Both the position numbers and the translations under genes were made by a program. Shown here in pieces: positions 38,014 through 49,064 of a DNA stretch of 64,000 bases; position 1 is the first letter of the stretch; every line of letters begins with the position of its first letter. The notes below the pieces were generated by a model that worked only from the letters and a program-made list of their open reading frames with translations, had not been told where the DNA came from and did no database searches. The stretch spans positions 124,001 through 188,000 of the forward strand of contig CP137321.1 in the NCBI GenBank assembly GCA_033182465.1, read 5' to 3'. The DNA is from Sanghuangporus weigelae. Its lineage: Eukaryota; Basidiomycota; Agaricomycetes; Hymenochaetales; Hymenochaetaceae.

Positions 38014-38674
38014 TCAATCCACACTTTGCATAGTATAGATAACTCATAAAATGTACACTATGTATAGCTGAGACATTACAGCTAGTTGCAAAATTGTTGG
38101 CAATCACGTGATTTCACCACTTTTCTCGCCATGAGAGCCTCAAAACACAGATAAAATCATATCTCACCCAAATCTCAACGGTTTCACATCATCCAAGTCG
38201 CTAAATTCTTCTTTTCGAAAGGGCTTTCGTTTAGGAAAAACGATCGAGAAAATAGAGCAAAAAAGGACCCCAAAATGGCGAAAATCTCGTTTTTTTGCCT
38301 CTTCCTTGTATGTGCATTTTTTTCTGTGATCCATGCTGGTCCAGCACCTCCCCAAAGCTATCCAGAATGATAATATGATTATAAAATGAATTTACAGACT
38401 GAGTTTGAGTTGAATTGTGTACCAGAATGTGCTGCTTTGAGGCATGCCTGAATCACTCAAAACTCATCATTTCCCCCTAGCCTCCCAGGCTGCAGGAAAA
38501 ATTCTTACAGGCCAGATTCATGCATGTAAATTCATTTTAGGTGTAATAGATTAGGTTTGTGCACTAGCTAGGTCCTCAGCATCCACTGGTGAGCTGGGGA
38601 GATGCTGTCTAGAATAGTGCATACAACTAGAAACACTTGTTCAGCCCAGCTCACCAGTGGATGCTGAGGCCCTA

Positions 38675-39159
38675 TAGTGTAGGAGGGGAAACTCAAATGA
38701 ATGCCACATGTTGTCAACTCGAGTGGTTAACCACTGTGGAAAACTCGGAGTGAAAAATTGGCATGTGGTAAACTCAAACTTAGTGATTTATAATACTTTC
38801 GTTTGTAAGCGTAGCATACATGGTAAAGAAATTTTCACTGGTTGTTTCTCCTCATAAATAATGTCTGTAGACATTCTTTCACCTAGTGACCTTGAAGATA
38901 GGCTCCAGGAGCTTGCCAGCCTGCTTCCGTGTCTCCCTGCTAATATCCCGGATGGAAGCAAATATTATAACTTTGGATTTTTCAAGCCGGATCCAAGTAT
39001 TACTATTAGTCATTCATTTCGCTTACAAATATACATATTAGGCAACTCATTCTCAGGAGTTTACCACATGTTGTCAACATGTTGTCAACTCCCTCGTCTA
39101 CCCTACTTCAAGTTGACAACTTGTGGTAAACTACTTCGGGAGTTTCCCCTCCTACACTA
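38675..39159 (+). mobile_element. non-autonomous hAT deletion derivative (485 bp)
   Basis: Starts TAGTGTAGGAGGGGAAACTC and ends with the inverse, flanked by an 8-bp duplication AGGCCCTA (38667-38674 and 39160-39167). Its left 320 bp match the full hAT element at 21430, including the start of the transposase frame (MSVDILSPSDLEDRLQELAS against MSIHIFSPHELEDKLQELAH). Its right 150 bp match the other end. The whole middle is missing. It therefore derives from a relative of the 21.4-kb element by internal deletion and can presumably be moved by that transposase. It sits near the centre of foldback P1. Confidence 0.92.
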
Positions 39160-40548
39160 AGGCCCTAGCTAGTGCACAAACCTAGTCTATTACACCTGAA
39201 ATGAATTTACATGCATGAATCTGGCCTGTAAGAATTTTTCCTGCAGCCTGGGAGGCTAGGGGGAAATGATGAGTTTTGAGTGATTCAGGCATGCCTCAAA
39301 GCAGCACATTCTGGTACACAATTCAACTCAAACTCAGTCTGTAAATTCATTTTATAATCATATTATCATTCTGGATAGCTTTGGGGAGGTGCTGGATCAG
39401 TAGGGATTACAGAAAAAAATGCACATACAAGGAAGAGGCAAAAAACGAGATTTTAGCCATTTTGGGGTCCTTTTTTGCTCTATTTTCTCGATTGTTTTTC
39501 CTAAACGAAAGCCCATTCGAAAAGATGAATTTAGCAACTTAGATGATGTGAAACCGTTGAGATTTGGGTGAGATATGATTTTATCTGTGTTTTGAGGCTC
39601 TCATGGCACAGCGGGCAGCTGTGGAATCACCGTGGGAGATATAACTGTTTATATCCATATGGATATTCAAAGTCTTATTAAGAGTTTCCATTTGGGTATG
39701 CCGAGAGGAGATATTTTAAGTATCATCACATAAGATTCTCAAAATGAAGTTTTAAATATCCAAAAGAGTCTCGGTGGTGTGGATACTCGCAGCTAATATG
39801 GTAATGAATACTTGAAATATCCCAAAAGGTATGGGAGGCTCGGATACGTAGCGTGGATACCATAATATACAGGCAAATACCAGTCCTTTGAACACCCAAT
39901 ACAAATCCATTTGCATAACTAACCGCACACATCTTTCCCTCAATACTGTAACATATTATGATAGCCCTATATAGAGGCTATATGCCTAATTTTTTTCAGG
40001 ATGAGAAATGGCCTCAAAAAATTAATACGAACAGGTGAAAAAAATAGGGACAATGTCACAGAAAACCATTCCTTTGAACACCATGTGACATTACAGATCA
40101 ACTAATCTCGCTTAATCGGGCAACAAACGCCAATCCAATCACAGCAGGCAAACTGTTATTTAAAACTGGAACAAATTCATAACTAGATGACAAACAAAAT
40201 TTAAAGTTTAATAATGCATTTAGTCGCATAATATATTTAATGTTTGTTTCTTGGCCAAATGCTAAACTATATTTGAAATAACAATAGGGATTTAGATTCT
40301 GATTTAGTAAACAAAGAGATTATAAGTAAAGTCATGTGAGAAATGCATAAAGAAATTTGAAATTTCATCCAGGAAAATATGCTTGCATTTCTTCACGTGC
40401 AGAATTTTAAATCATCTCAAGGAAAAAATTTGAAGTATCTTTTGTAATCTCTTCAAAGAAGAAATAAGATGTGCGATCAGCGTGTGCTCAGTGCACGATC
40501 AATGTGCACTCAGTGCCCGCTCCGTGCGCAATCAGCATGTATTATCAT

Positions 40549-43500
40549 GAAGAAGTTCTCCAGTACCAGCGTGAATCCAGTCAGTTGAGTGTGGCACTCG
40601 CAAAGGCTAACGCGACTTGGAGGATTGAGTGAGTTTATTCTCTTTGTGTCCTCAATGGGTCAAGCTCACCGTTTCGGTTAGAGCGGCATTGCATGGCTCA
40701 GGAACAGTACATCATGCACGAGCAACAAGCTCAAAATCTTCAGAAACGAAACCAACAATCTCAGTACACACGTCTGGATATCGCATGCAACTATACTGCC
40801 GAGGATTTGTATCTACTAATACCCAGATCGAGTGATTGCGGAACGAATGCTCCAACCTTCGTGCGGAAAAGAAGACCTGGGAGGTGCATAGCCGTATATT
40901 AACTCATCTTGTGATTCATATTAACTCGAGATGTAGAATGTGCAGACTCGACTAATTGATGAGAATTCTGTCTCTGGAGCGGTCTCGTATGGCGGACTTG
41001 ATTTTTGACGTGCAGAAAATGCACAATGATGCTGGCAAGGTGAATGGAAGTGATACGAGAAGACTGGGAAGATTTGAGTCCCAAATTCATGACCTGGCTG
41101 GCCAAGCATAAGTATTCCTCTATATCGAGTCTACTTTGGCGTAGTAACATTCAATTATGAATGCTCTAGTCAGGATCTTCGAACTCAGCTTTTCCTGCGA
41201 GTGTGACACAGTCCGACAAATTTAACTGCAGAAGGATATCGAAGTTCAGGAACTGATCGCTCCGTAAGTTAGATGGTTCTGAAAATGAACTTGCCACGCT
41301 GAGATGAGCTCGTGCACCGATCAAATGTCCTGCGAGAACGAGATTTGAGAGCAGATGCAGCGTACCAAGGTGGGTCTATTACGATGTCAAGAGCATCAGT
41401 GAACTTACTCGCTGTATAAAGGCCGCTGAAGAGAAATATTCTCGCAAAATCGTCGCTCATGTCTGTTAGGACCAGTGTTTTTAGACGAGGTGGTCAGTCT
41501 AAGCGTACCGGAACAAGTCCCTGCTTATTCCTTCTGATGATAATTGATTGGAGACGGAACGAAGGTTATAGATGTACTACTTTAGAAGCGAGCGATAGGC
41601 TCAAGCTTGACCTCAGTAGTGGAACAGGGTTTCAATCAAAGGGTACAGTTTTCGATTGAGTGTACAAAATAATTTTGCTGAGGGACAATGCCCCGCTCAG
41701 CTGGCCCTTAAATAACCTATTTACTAAATAGTACCGACTACCTATTACTACCGACTACAGCCTTGCTATTGGTCTAGACAATATGTTTTCTCTGACACCA
41801 GTACTCTACTCTGGTGCCAACACCGATACTTTCCTCTAGTGTTGAATCACAATACTTCTACCATATTAGGAGGGTTTGTTTGAGTCCTACTACCCCGATG
41901 CTTCGAGAAGCTTCTTCCGTGCTTCCTCCGATCTGCAATCGTTATCACATGTTAATCTCTCCTTATCTTTACCCCGCGATCCTTCTCCGTTCCCAGACGG
42001 GTTCCTATGATAGTTGCCAAGCTATCGCTTCTCTGGCGCTCCGTTCCCGGGCCGAGCTTCTGCCGCTTAATCCTCGATCATGGGGGAGATAGTGATATCA
42101 GGGTTAGAGATCGGCAGAGCTTGCCGATCTTCTCCCGGCGCATGAGTGTACTCCGCTACACTCCTTCTGTGCCTCGCCGCGACTTCGATGTCCGATAGTT
42201 GTAGTCCTGGGCCCGTGGTTAGCCGTAGCCTCTGTCCAAAGTGCTCGCGGCCATTCCACTCGTCAACTGTAATTACCCCTGGCTCTGACGCTCGCCAAGC
42301 CTGCATCAAGCGTTCTATCGCTTCTTCCGTAAGATGTTCAATGTCCGAAGGTGGCCGCTTGTAAACTGGCCAATCTACTTCCACTGCCGTGTGACTGCAC
42401 AAGGTCTGGTGCCGATGCTGATTGATCCAAGCTCGCACGCCGACCTTTAATGCATAGACATCCCTATCGCTAAGCCATATGGATACCTCATGGTCGTATG
42501 CACTCATTCCGTGGTTCGGTAATGGTTGGTCTTCTGTTCGTTCCGAGGGTCCGGGCTTATGCCGAATCTTGACATCGGCTGCTTCCCTTGACACTAACCG
42601 TTCCGTGAAGTTCTTCATGAGCCATTCCGCAAGTACCCAGCTTCGTTGGTAGGCCAAGTAACAATTGGCGCACACCAAGCTCTCATGTACAAATCTTCTA
42701 GTTGCACCACGCCGATAATGTCTTCGTTGCAGGAGTTCCGTATACCTTGCGATATTCCTTTCTTCCATCGCCGCCAGACTGCGTTCCGGCGGTGGAGTAT
42801 GTCCAATGTGCATATTAGTTAGTCCTAATTGCAAATCATTAGAGTCCTCCGTGTCTTCTCCAGACGATCCGTGGTTTGCTACTCTTGAGTCGCCACCACT
42901 GTTCTGTCGTAGTAGCCTTTCGAAATAGTCTTGATTTGGCATCGCAACTCGGTGTGTAAAATTTAGCCCACGCCGTATTAGATAACCACAATTTTCGTAA
43001 CAATGTCGAGTCGATCAAGATCGTGGATGCTTTCAAGAAGGAGCTCAGCGAGGCACGGGTTTCTCTACGCGAGAAGACAGTTTAAGCTGAGACTGCTCAG
43101 GCGAACTTGACTGCATCGGAAGCTAGTTGGAACCAGCAGCGAGAAGTTCTTAACGAGGAGATTGCAGATCTTACAGCTCGGTAAGCATAGCTGTTCTGTT
43201 CACTTCCTCACACATCCCTAAGCCAGAATATAGTCACACAGACCTTGCAGCACAAAATAGCCTGCTTCACCGGCACCTGGAGTCTCAGTTCACAGGCCTC
43301 TCGAATACATCAAGCTGCGGAATCAAACATGACCGTGCCAGAGTCGGGTGACGGTGATGATGTGGATGGCCGTGTGGTGGAGCTGCGTTCCGTGGTAGCC
43401 TATCTGCGCAAGGAGAAGGAAATCATTGACCTTCAACTGGAGTTCTCCAAGCAGGAGAATGCATGACAAAAGGCACAGATCGACCATCTCAGCCAGGCTC

Positions 43501-44075
43501 TTGAGAAAACAGGGGCAGTGTTGTCAAATGTTCGTCCGCACCGTTCTGCTTATCCTTACAATACATTCTAACTCTTTTGAAAGGAGTGTGAAGAAGTGGC
43601 GAAAGCTATCAGTAATTCTACTGAGCATGCCGAACTGTTGGAAAGGATTAACCAACTCAACATTCTCCGTGAAAGTGATGCCATGCTTCGTGCAGAGATC
43701 TAAGCGCAAGCGCGCAAAGCATGCCAGCTTGAGACGACGCTCAATCACCTCCAATCAGAACTGAATCCGCTTAAAGAAGAAGCGAAGACGCTCCATGCTG
43801 AGCTTGATGCCAAGAATGCTCAGATTTAACGGCTTGAAGACGAGAGCCGTCAATGGAAGGAACAGAATGCTCAGCTTCTTACGAAGGCAAGTTAACTGAT
43901 CTGTATTTAAAGCATTTATACTTGAAAATTTATTGACAACGACTAGTACGATCGTATTGACCCAAACGACGTCCAAGCTCTCAAGGACGAGATCGAAGAC
44001 TTACAGATTGATCTCTGTAAGGCCGAGGAAGAGAAGGCAGCTTACACTGCCGAGAAGGATGCACAGACTAAAGTA
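40549..44075 (+). pseudogene. captured fragment of an Mlp1/TPR-type nucleoporin gene
   Basis: Two blocks (about 40549-41260 and 43010-44075) read as coiled-coil protein in pieces, with intron-like spacers retained, so the source was genomic DNA rather than mRNA. Recognisable segments are RSRMADLIFDVQKMHND, VVELRSVVAYLRKEKEII, ERINQLNILRESDAMLRAEI and YDRIDPNDVQALKDEIEDL, which match the central coiled coil of TPR/Mlp1, the nuclear basket filament protein. In-frame stops lie at 43083, 43464, 43701 and 43827, so it cannot make that protein. The intact source gene is not in this window. The gap between the blocks (about 41460-42960) is a separate insertion. Confidence 0.72.
42067..42942 (-). CDS. 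unrecognised open reading frame (291 residues) within the transposon stack
   Basis: The longest open frame in the nested stack. It starts MPNQDYFERLLRQNSGG and has an acidic N terminus (SSGEDTEDSND), a Cys pair in VCANCYLAYQ, and a central folded-looking region rich in Trp, His and Arg (EVSIWLSDRDVYALKVGVRAW). I do not recognise the family. It lies within a roughly 1.5-kb insertion that splits the nucleoporin fragment, on the opposite strand. It could be the remains of another mobile element or a second captured gene. No intron is needed to keep it open. Confidence 0.4.
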   Translation of the reverse strand: MPNQDYFERLLRQNSGGDSRVANHGSSGEDTEDSNDLQLGLTNMHIGHTPPPERSLAAMEERNIARYTELLQRRHYRRGATRRFVHESLVCANCYLAYQRSWVLAEWLMKNFTERLVSREAADVKIRHKPGPSERTEDQPLPNHGMSAYDHEVSIWLSDRDVYALKVGVRAWINQHRHQTLCSHTAVEVDWPVYKRPPSDIEHLTEEAIERLMQAWRASEPGVITVDEWNGREHFGQRLRLTTGPGLQLSDIEVAARHRRSVAEYTHAPGEDRQALPISNPDITISPMIED

Positions 44076-45086
44076 CGCACTGAGTGCGCACTGAGCGGGC
44101 ACTGAGTGCACATTGATCGTGCACTGAGCGCATGCTGATCGCGCATCTTATTTCTTCTTTGAAGAGATTACAAAAGATACTTCAAATTTTTTCCTTGAGA
44201 TGATTTAAAATTCCGCACATGAAGAAATGCAAGCATATTTTCCTGGATGAAATTTCAAATTTCTTTATGCATTTCTCACATGACTTTACTTATAATCTCT
44301 TTGTTTACTAAATCGGAATCTAAATCCCTATTGTTATTTCAAATATAGTTTAGCATTTGGCCAAGGAACAAACATCAAATATATTATGTGTCTAAATGCA
44401 TTATTAAACTTCAAATTTCGTTTGTCATCTAGTTATGAATTTGTTCCAGTTTTAAATAACAGTTTGCCTGCTGTGAATTATGTAAATGAGTTCTTTATCC
44501 AACTGTCACACTTTTTGCTTGTCCATCTCATATTAATTTATTAAGTGCATGTTTTCCCCTGAAAACTTGCATGAACACAGTATAAATGCTGTATTATTGG
44601 ACAGACTACTTAAATGTGCAAGGAGTGGCAGGACAATTGCCTGAGAATGCCTTTTTAGCTTTAGGTATACCAACCACACCAAAATTTATTGACTGTCCGA
44701 TTTTTACAGCCCCTCAAACTTGTTCGTTTTCTGTGAAATTTTGTACACACATCCACTGATGCATTAACCATCTACCATAATTTTTTTGAGGTGAGAAAGG
44801 AAGAGTTGAGTGAGAAATGCGAGGTGTTCAAAGGAATGGCAGTGTTTAAAGGACCGGTATTTGCCTGTATACTTTAATTATCCAATTAGGTATCAAAGGA
44901 TCGGATATTCATTTCAGATACGCTTATGGATACTTTAAATATCCAAAATGGGGATATCAAAAGGATAATTAGCATATCAACTAACCATATCTGTAAGCAT
45001 ATCCATAAAGATATCCCGAGTTCGGATATTTTCGGAGGATATTTTAAATATTTCCTTTCATATTATTTTGAATATCCACATCTGGG

Positions 45087-45726
45087 CACAGCGGGCAAGT
45101 AAGGCTGGGCATGCGTGAGATATAACAATAGATATTAATAAGGATATTTTAGATATATTTATGCATATTTAATTATGTATCCAGAACAAGGAAATTATAA
45201 ATGTCAGCATGTGAAATACACAAAAGGATATTTGAAATGTCTAAAAGAGTATCCGAGGCTCGGAAATTTATTGCAGATATGATTATAGATATTTAGAATA
45301 TCCTCAAAGGTATCGGTGGCTCAGATATCAGTTGGAGATATGCTTATGGAAATTTTAAATATCCGAAAAAGATATCAAAGGCTCAGATACTCTAATGTAG
45401 CCAATGAGATTCTTTATAATAGAGTATCTGAGCCTCTGATACTTTTTTGGATATTTACAATTTCCATAAGCATATCTCCAACTGATATCTGAGCCACCGA
45501 TACCTTTGAGGATATTCTAAATATCTATAATCATATCTGCAATAAATTTCCGAGCCTCGGATACTCTTTTAGACATTTCAAATATCCTTTTGTGTATTTC
45601 ACATGCTGACATTTATAATTTCCTTGTTCTGGATGCATAATTAAATATGCATAAATATATCCAAAATATCCTTATTAATATCTATTGTTATATCTCACGC
45701 GTGCCCAGCCTTACTTGCCCACTGTG
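45087..45726. mobile_element. element D: 640-bp near-perfect palindrome, same family ends as B
   Basis: Begins CACAGCGGGCAAGTAAGG and ends with the near-inverse, flanked by a 3-bp duplication GGG (45084-45086 and 45727-45729). The two halves are inverted copies of about 300 bp with a short centre near 45410, so the single strand would fold into one long hairpin. Shares the first 11 bases and the GAGATATAAC box with element B but differs elsewhere, making it a sister family nested in B. Confidence 0.88.
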
Positions 45727-45750
45727 GGGGGTCTATGATAATTTACACAC

Positions 45751-45870
45751 CGGGCAAAAACTCATTCCGCGCCCTTAGAAATTTTGATCGGAACAGGTGA
45801 GCTCTCATCCGATTGGCTCTTTTTCCATTCTGGGTAACATTTTCACGGTTCGAAAATGAGTTTTTGCCCG
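45751..45870. repeat. short inverted repeat around an 88-bp loop
   Basis: CGGGCAAAAACTCATT at 45751-45766 is inverted at 45855-45870. It may be a tiny inverted-repeat transposon, but I could not fix target duplications because the flanks also belong to the arm of element B. Confidence 0.5.
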
Positions 45871-45889
45871 GCGTTGTAGACTATCAGAC

Positions 45890-47273
45890 CCTCTTAAGCA
45901 GCGGCGAAGGCGACGGCGTTCGACCACAGAGAGGCGTCGGCGGTGTCAAAGATCGGAGAGGTAAGAAGGGATCCAACTCGTGGCTAGACCTCCTGGACAG
46001 CTCGGTGCCGCGGCGGACAATTCGACCCGGAAGCACTGCTGCCGATCGGGATGCGCGCTCAGTCGTGGGGAGAGCTCAATCGTAAGGGCTATGGTATGGT
46101 CTGCGTATAGAGGGGGCGCGGCCGATAATGTACGAGACAGAGCCGCCGACGAGTCAAGATGTCGGCGTCGCGAATAAGCAGTAGAGCGCCGGCGCTGTCG
46201 AGTCCTGCGAGCGGCGGCGATTACTGGTAGAGCGACGGTACCGCCGATTGCCAGGAGAGCGACGGTGTCGCCGATTACCAGGAGAGCGACGGTGTCGCGG
46301 ATTACCAGGAGAGTGACGGCGTCGCCGATTACCAGGAGAGCGACGGTGTCGCCGATTGTCAAGAGGGCGATGGCGCTGCCGTTTCCCAGGACCGGGGATA
46401 GCTCTGCCGATCACTTGCACAGTGGCGAGTGAGCACGTGCCCCTGTTATTCCCTTAAACGGGGGCGGCGTCTTGTGTCGGCACACGATCTTCGGCGGAGG
46501 CGATAGAGAGCAAAAGGGCTAATAGAGACGAGGGGAGTGCACTGAGATCTATTCTGAACTACTGCTTTTGAACACTACATACATGAGGTCTATATATACT
46601 GGGGAATGCTGGGGAAGAGCGTCACAGAGGCGGCGACAGTGATGGCGCGTCACAGGCGCACAATCGGTGCGGACCCGAAGATCGGGGCGCGCCGCGAAGC
46701 TGCCAAGACACGGGCGCGCGCTGATCGGGCTGGTGGTGATTGGCGCGGCGCATCATCATCGGGCGCGCTCGGATCGCTAAGTGGTCGCACCACACGAATA
46801 TGAAACGTCAGGGGAGGCAATAATACTAAAAGGGGAATACGCGAGTGGCCGCCGCGTCCGACAATCGGACTCGGCGCACGAAGCAGCATAGTATGAACAT
46901 GAAACGTGGTACCTGGGACCTTGTAAAACCACTACCCGACGTCGGATAAGCCAATAAACAGGAGCCGACGAATATTCCATCGGCTATACGGTTCGATATC
47001 CTTCCGCCGCCGTAGCCGATACATCCGCTGCAACGTTCCAGGCGCCCGTGTATCAGAAAGTGCGGCTGGCCAAGCGTACTCGGTTTGGGAAGTCTTCGAA
47101 GGACGGGGGGCGGCGGACGTATTGGTTGAGCCGCGAATCAAAGAGCGGCAGTTTGGAGGGTCTTAAGGAGCGGCGGAGGTGTATCGATCGGCGCACGATG
47201 GTATACTGTACAGAGTACTGAGGGGCCTGTACCGACGTACCGGTACAGGCAAGTGCGGCGCACTACAGCGTGT
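45890..47273. other. GC-rich block of unknown origin inside element B
   Basis: Sharply more GC-rich than the AT-rich arms on either side. It includes the 27-bp minisatellite, a TATATATA near 46592 and a 26-bp near-palindrome around 47227 (GCCTGTACCG...CGGTACAGGC). No gene or transposon protein is recognisable. Open frames on both strands follow the repeat periodicity and are probably not coding. Confidence 0.4.
46216..46377. repeat. 27-bp minisatellite, six units
   Basis: Tandem units of 27 bp, consensus about GCCGATTACCAGGAGAGCGA then CGGTGTC, starting at 46216, 46243, 46270, 46297, 46324 and 46351. The first and last are the most diverged. Because 27 is a multiple of three, all frames stay open across it, which explains the repetitive open frames here. 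Confidence 0.9.
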
Positions 47274-47275
47274 TA

Positions 47276-47620
47276 GTCACGTGATTTTTGGCTCCCAAAA
47301 CACAATAAATCATATCTTTATAAATACTCAACCGTTTTGCATGATCTAAGTTGATTAATTCATCATTAAACCTCTGCTTTTATACTCCAAGAGAAAGATC
47401 AAGAAATGGTCCCAGAACAAACTGATTTTATATGTTGTCTGAACCTGCATGCCAATCCTTTGCGATGTTCTGGGACCATTTCTTGATCTTTCTCTCTCAT
47501 TCAACTTGGAGTATAAAAGCAGAGGTTTAACGATGAATTAATCAACTTAGATCATGCAAAACGGTTGAGTATTTATAAAGATATGATTTATTGTGTTTTG
47601 GGAGCCAAAAATCCCATGAC
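47276..47620. mobile_element. element E: 345-bp foldback related to P
   Basis: Inverted arms GTCACGTGATTTTTGGCTCC and AGCCAAAAATCCCATGAC, with TA on both sides (47274-47275, 47621-47622). The arm sequence shares an order of blocks with P (GCTCCCAAAACACA against GCCTCAAAACACA; ATCATATCT; CAACCGTTTTGCAT against CAACGGTTTCGCAT; ATCTAAGTTG), so E looks like a shorter, diverged cousin of P. Confidence 0.78.
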
Positions 47621-47992
47621 TAAATTATCATGGAATCCCAGATGTGGATATTCAAAATAATATGAAAGGAAATATTTAAAATATCCTCCGAAAATATCTG
47701 AACTCGGGATACCTTTATGGATATGCTTACAGATATGGTTAGTTGATATGCTAATTATCCTTTTGATATTCCCATTTTGGATATTTAAAGTATCCATAAG
47801 CATATCTGAAATGAATATCCGATCCTTTGATACCTAATTGGATAATTAAAGTATATATTATGGTATCCACGCTATGTATCCGAGCCTCCCATACCTTTTG
47901 GGATATTTCAAGTATTCATTACCATATTAGCTGTGAGTATCCACACCACCGAGACTCTTTTGGATATTTAAAACTTCATTTTGGGAATCTTA

Positions 47993-49064
47993 CAGCTAGT
48001 TGCAAAATTGTTGGCAATCACGTGATTTTACCACTTTTCTCGCCATGAGAGCCTCAAAACACAGATAAAATCATATCTCACCCAAATCACAACGGTTTCG
48101 CATCATCTAAGTTGCTAAATTCATCTTTTCGAAAGGGCTTTCGTTTAGGAGAAACGATCGAGAAAATAGAGCAAAAAAGGACCCCAAAATGGCGAAAATA
48201 TCGTTTTTTGCCTCTTCCTTGCATGTGCATTTTTTTCTGTGATCCCTGCTGGTCCAGCACCTCCCCAAAGCTATCCAGAATGATAATATGATTATAAAAT
48301 GAATTTACAGACTGAGTTTGAGTTGAATTGTGTACCAGAATGTGCTGCTTTGAGGCATGCCTGAATTACTCAAAACTCATCATTTCCCCCTAGCCTCCCA
48401 GGCTCCAGGAAAATTTCTTACAGGCCAGATTCATGCATGTAAATTCATTTTAGGTGTAATAGACTAGGTTTGTGCACTAGCTAGGTCCTCAGCATCCACT
48501 GGTGAGCTGGGAAGATGCTGTCTAAAATGATGCATACAACCAGAATCTCATGTTCAGGCCAGCTTACTAGTGGATGCTGAGGACCTAGCTAGCACATAAA
48601 CCTAGTCTATTATATCTAAAATGAATTTACATGCATGAATCTGGCCTGTAAGAATTTTTCCTGGAGCCTGGGAGGCTAGGGGGAAATGATGAGTTTTGAG
48701 TGATTCAGGCATGCCTCAAAGCAGCACATTCTGGTACACAATTCAACTCAAACTCAGTCTGTAAATTCATTTATCATCATATTATCATTCTGGATAGCTT
48801 TGGACCAGCAGGGATTACAGAAAAAATTGCACATGCAAGGAAGAGGCAAAAACCGATATTTTCGCCATTTTAGGGTCATTTTTCGCTGTATTTTCTCTAC
48901 AGTTTTCTTTAAGCGAAAGCCCTTTCGAAAAGATGAATTTAACAACTTAGATGATGTGAAACCGTTGAGATTTGGGTGAGATATGATTTTATCTGTGTTT
49001 TGAGGCTCTCATGGCGAGAAAAGTGGTGAAATCACGTGATTCTCATTACTTTTGCAAACGGCTG
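47993..49064. mobile_element. foldback transposon P2, second copy of P, inside element B
   Basis: 1072 bp, begins CAGCTAGTTGCAAAATTGTT, flanked by TA (47991-47992, 49065-49066). Arms and central loop match P1 closely. The right-most 40 bases diverge (TCTCATTACTTTTGCAAACG instead of the inverse of the left end). It interrupts the right arm of B. P is thus present both outside and inside B. Confidence 0.87.

Larger units (their letters stand above)
40139..44476. repeat. 400-bp inverted arms inside element C
   Basis: Left arm 40139-40538 and right arm about 44075-44476 are inverted copies (for example CAGCAGGCAAACTG against CAGTTTGCCTGCTG at the outer edges). The inner edges carry a cluster of GCACTCAGTGC-type short palindromes and GCGATCAGC motifs. 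The arms frame the captured gene fragment exactly, suggesting the capture happened between them. Confidence 0.85.
39870..44867. mobile_element. element C: TA-flanked element carrying a host gene fragment
   Basis: Ends CAGGCAAATACC (left) and GGTATTTGCCTG (right), with TA at 39868-39869 and 44868-44869. Comparison with the other arm of element B shows the empty site with a single TA, confirming the limits. Short repeats like TCCTTTGAACAC recur near both ends. Inside are long inverted arms around a 3.5-kb core holding nucleoporin gene pieces and an unrecognised open frame. No transposase of its own. Tc1/mariner-like movement is inferred from TA and the CAG ends. Confidence 0.8.

Noticed and set aside
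45751-45870. Separate miniature transposon around the CGGGCAAAAACTCATT inverted repeat
   Set aside because: No target duplication could be separated from the arms of element B, so only the inverted repeat is reported.
46216-46377. Six regularly spaced repeats that could suggest a CRISPR array
   Set aside because: Units are contiguous 27-bp tandem repeats with no spacers, in a eukaryotic genome; this is a minisatellite.
45946-46420. Repetitive open frames on the minus strand (IGDTVALLV repeats)
   Set aside because: They follow from the 27-bp period of the minisatellite, which keeps every frame open; no start context or domain.
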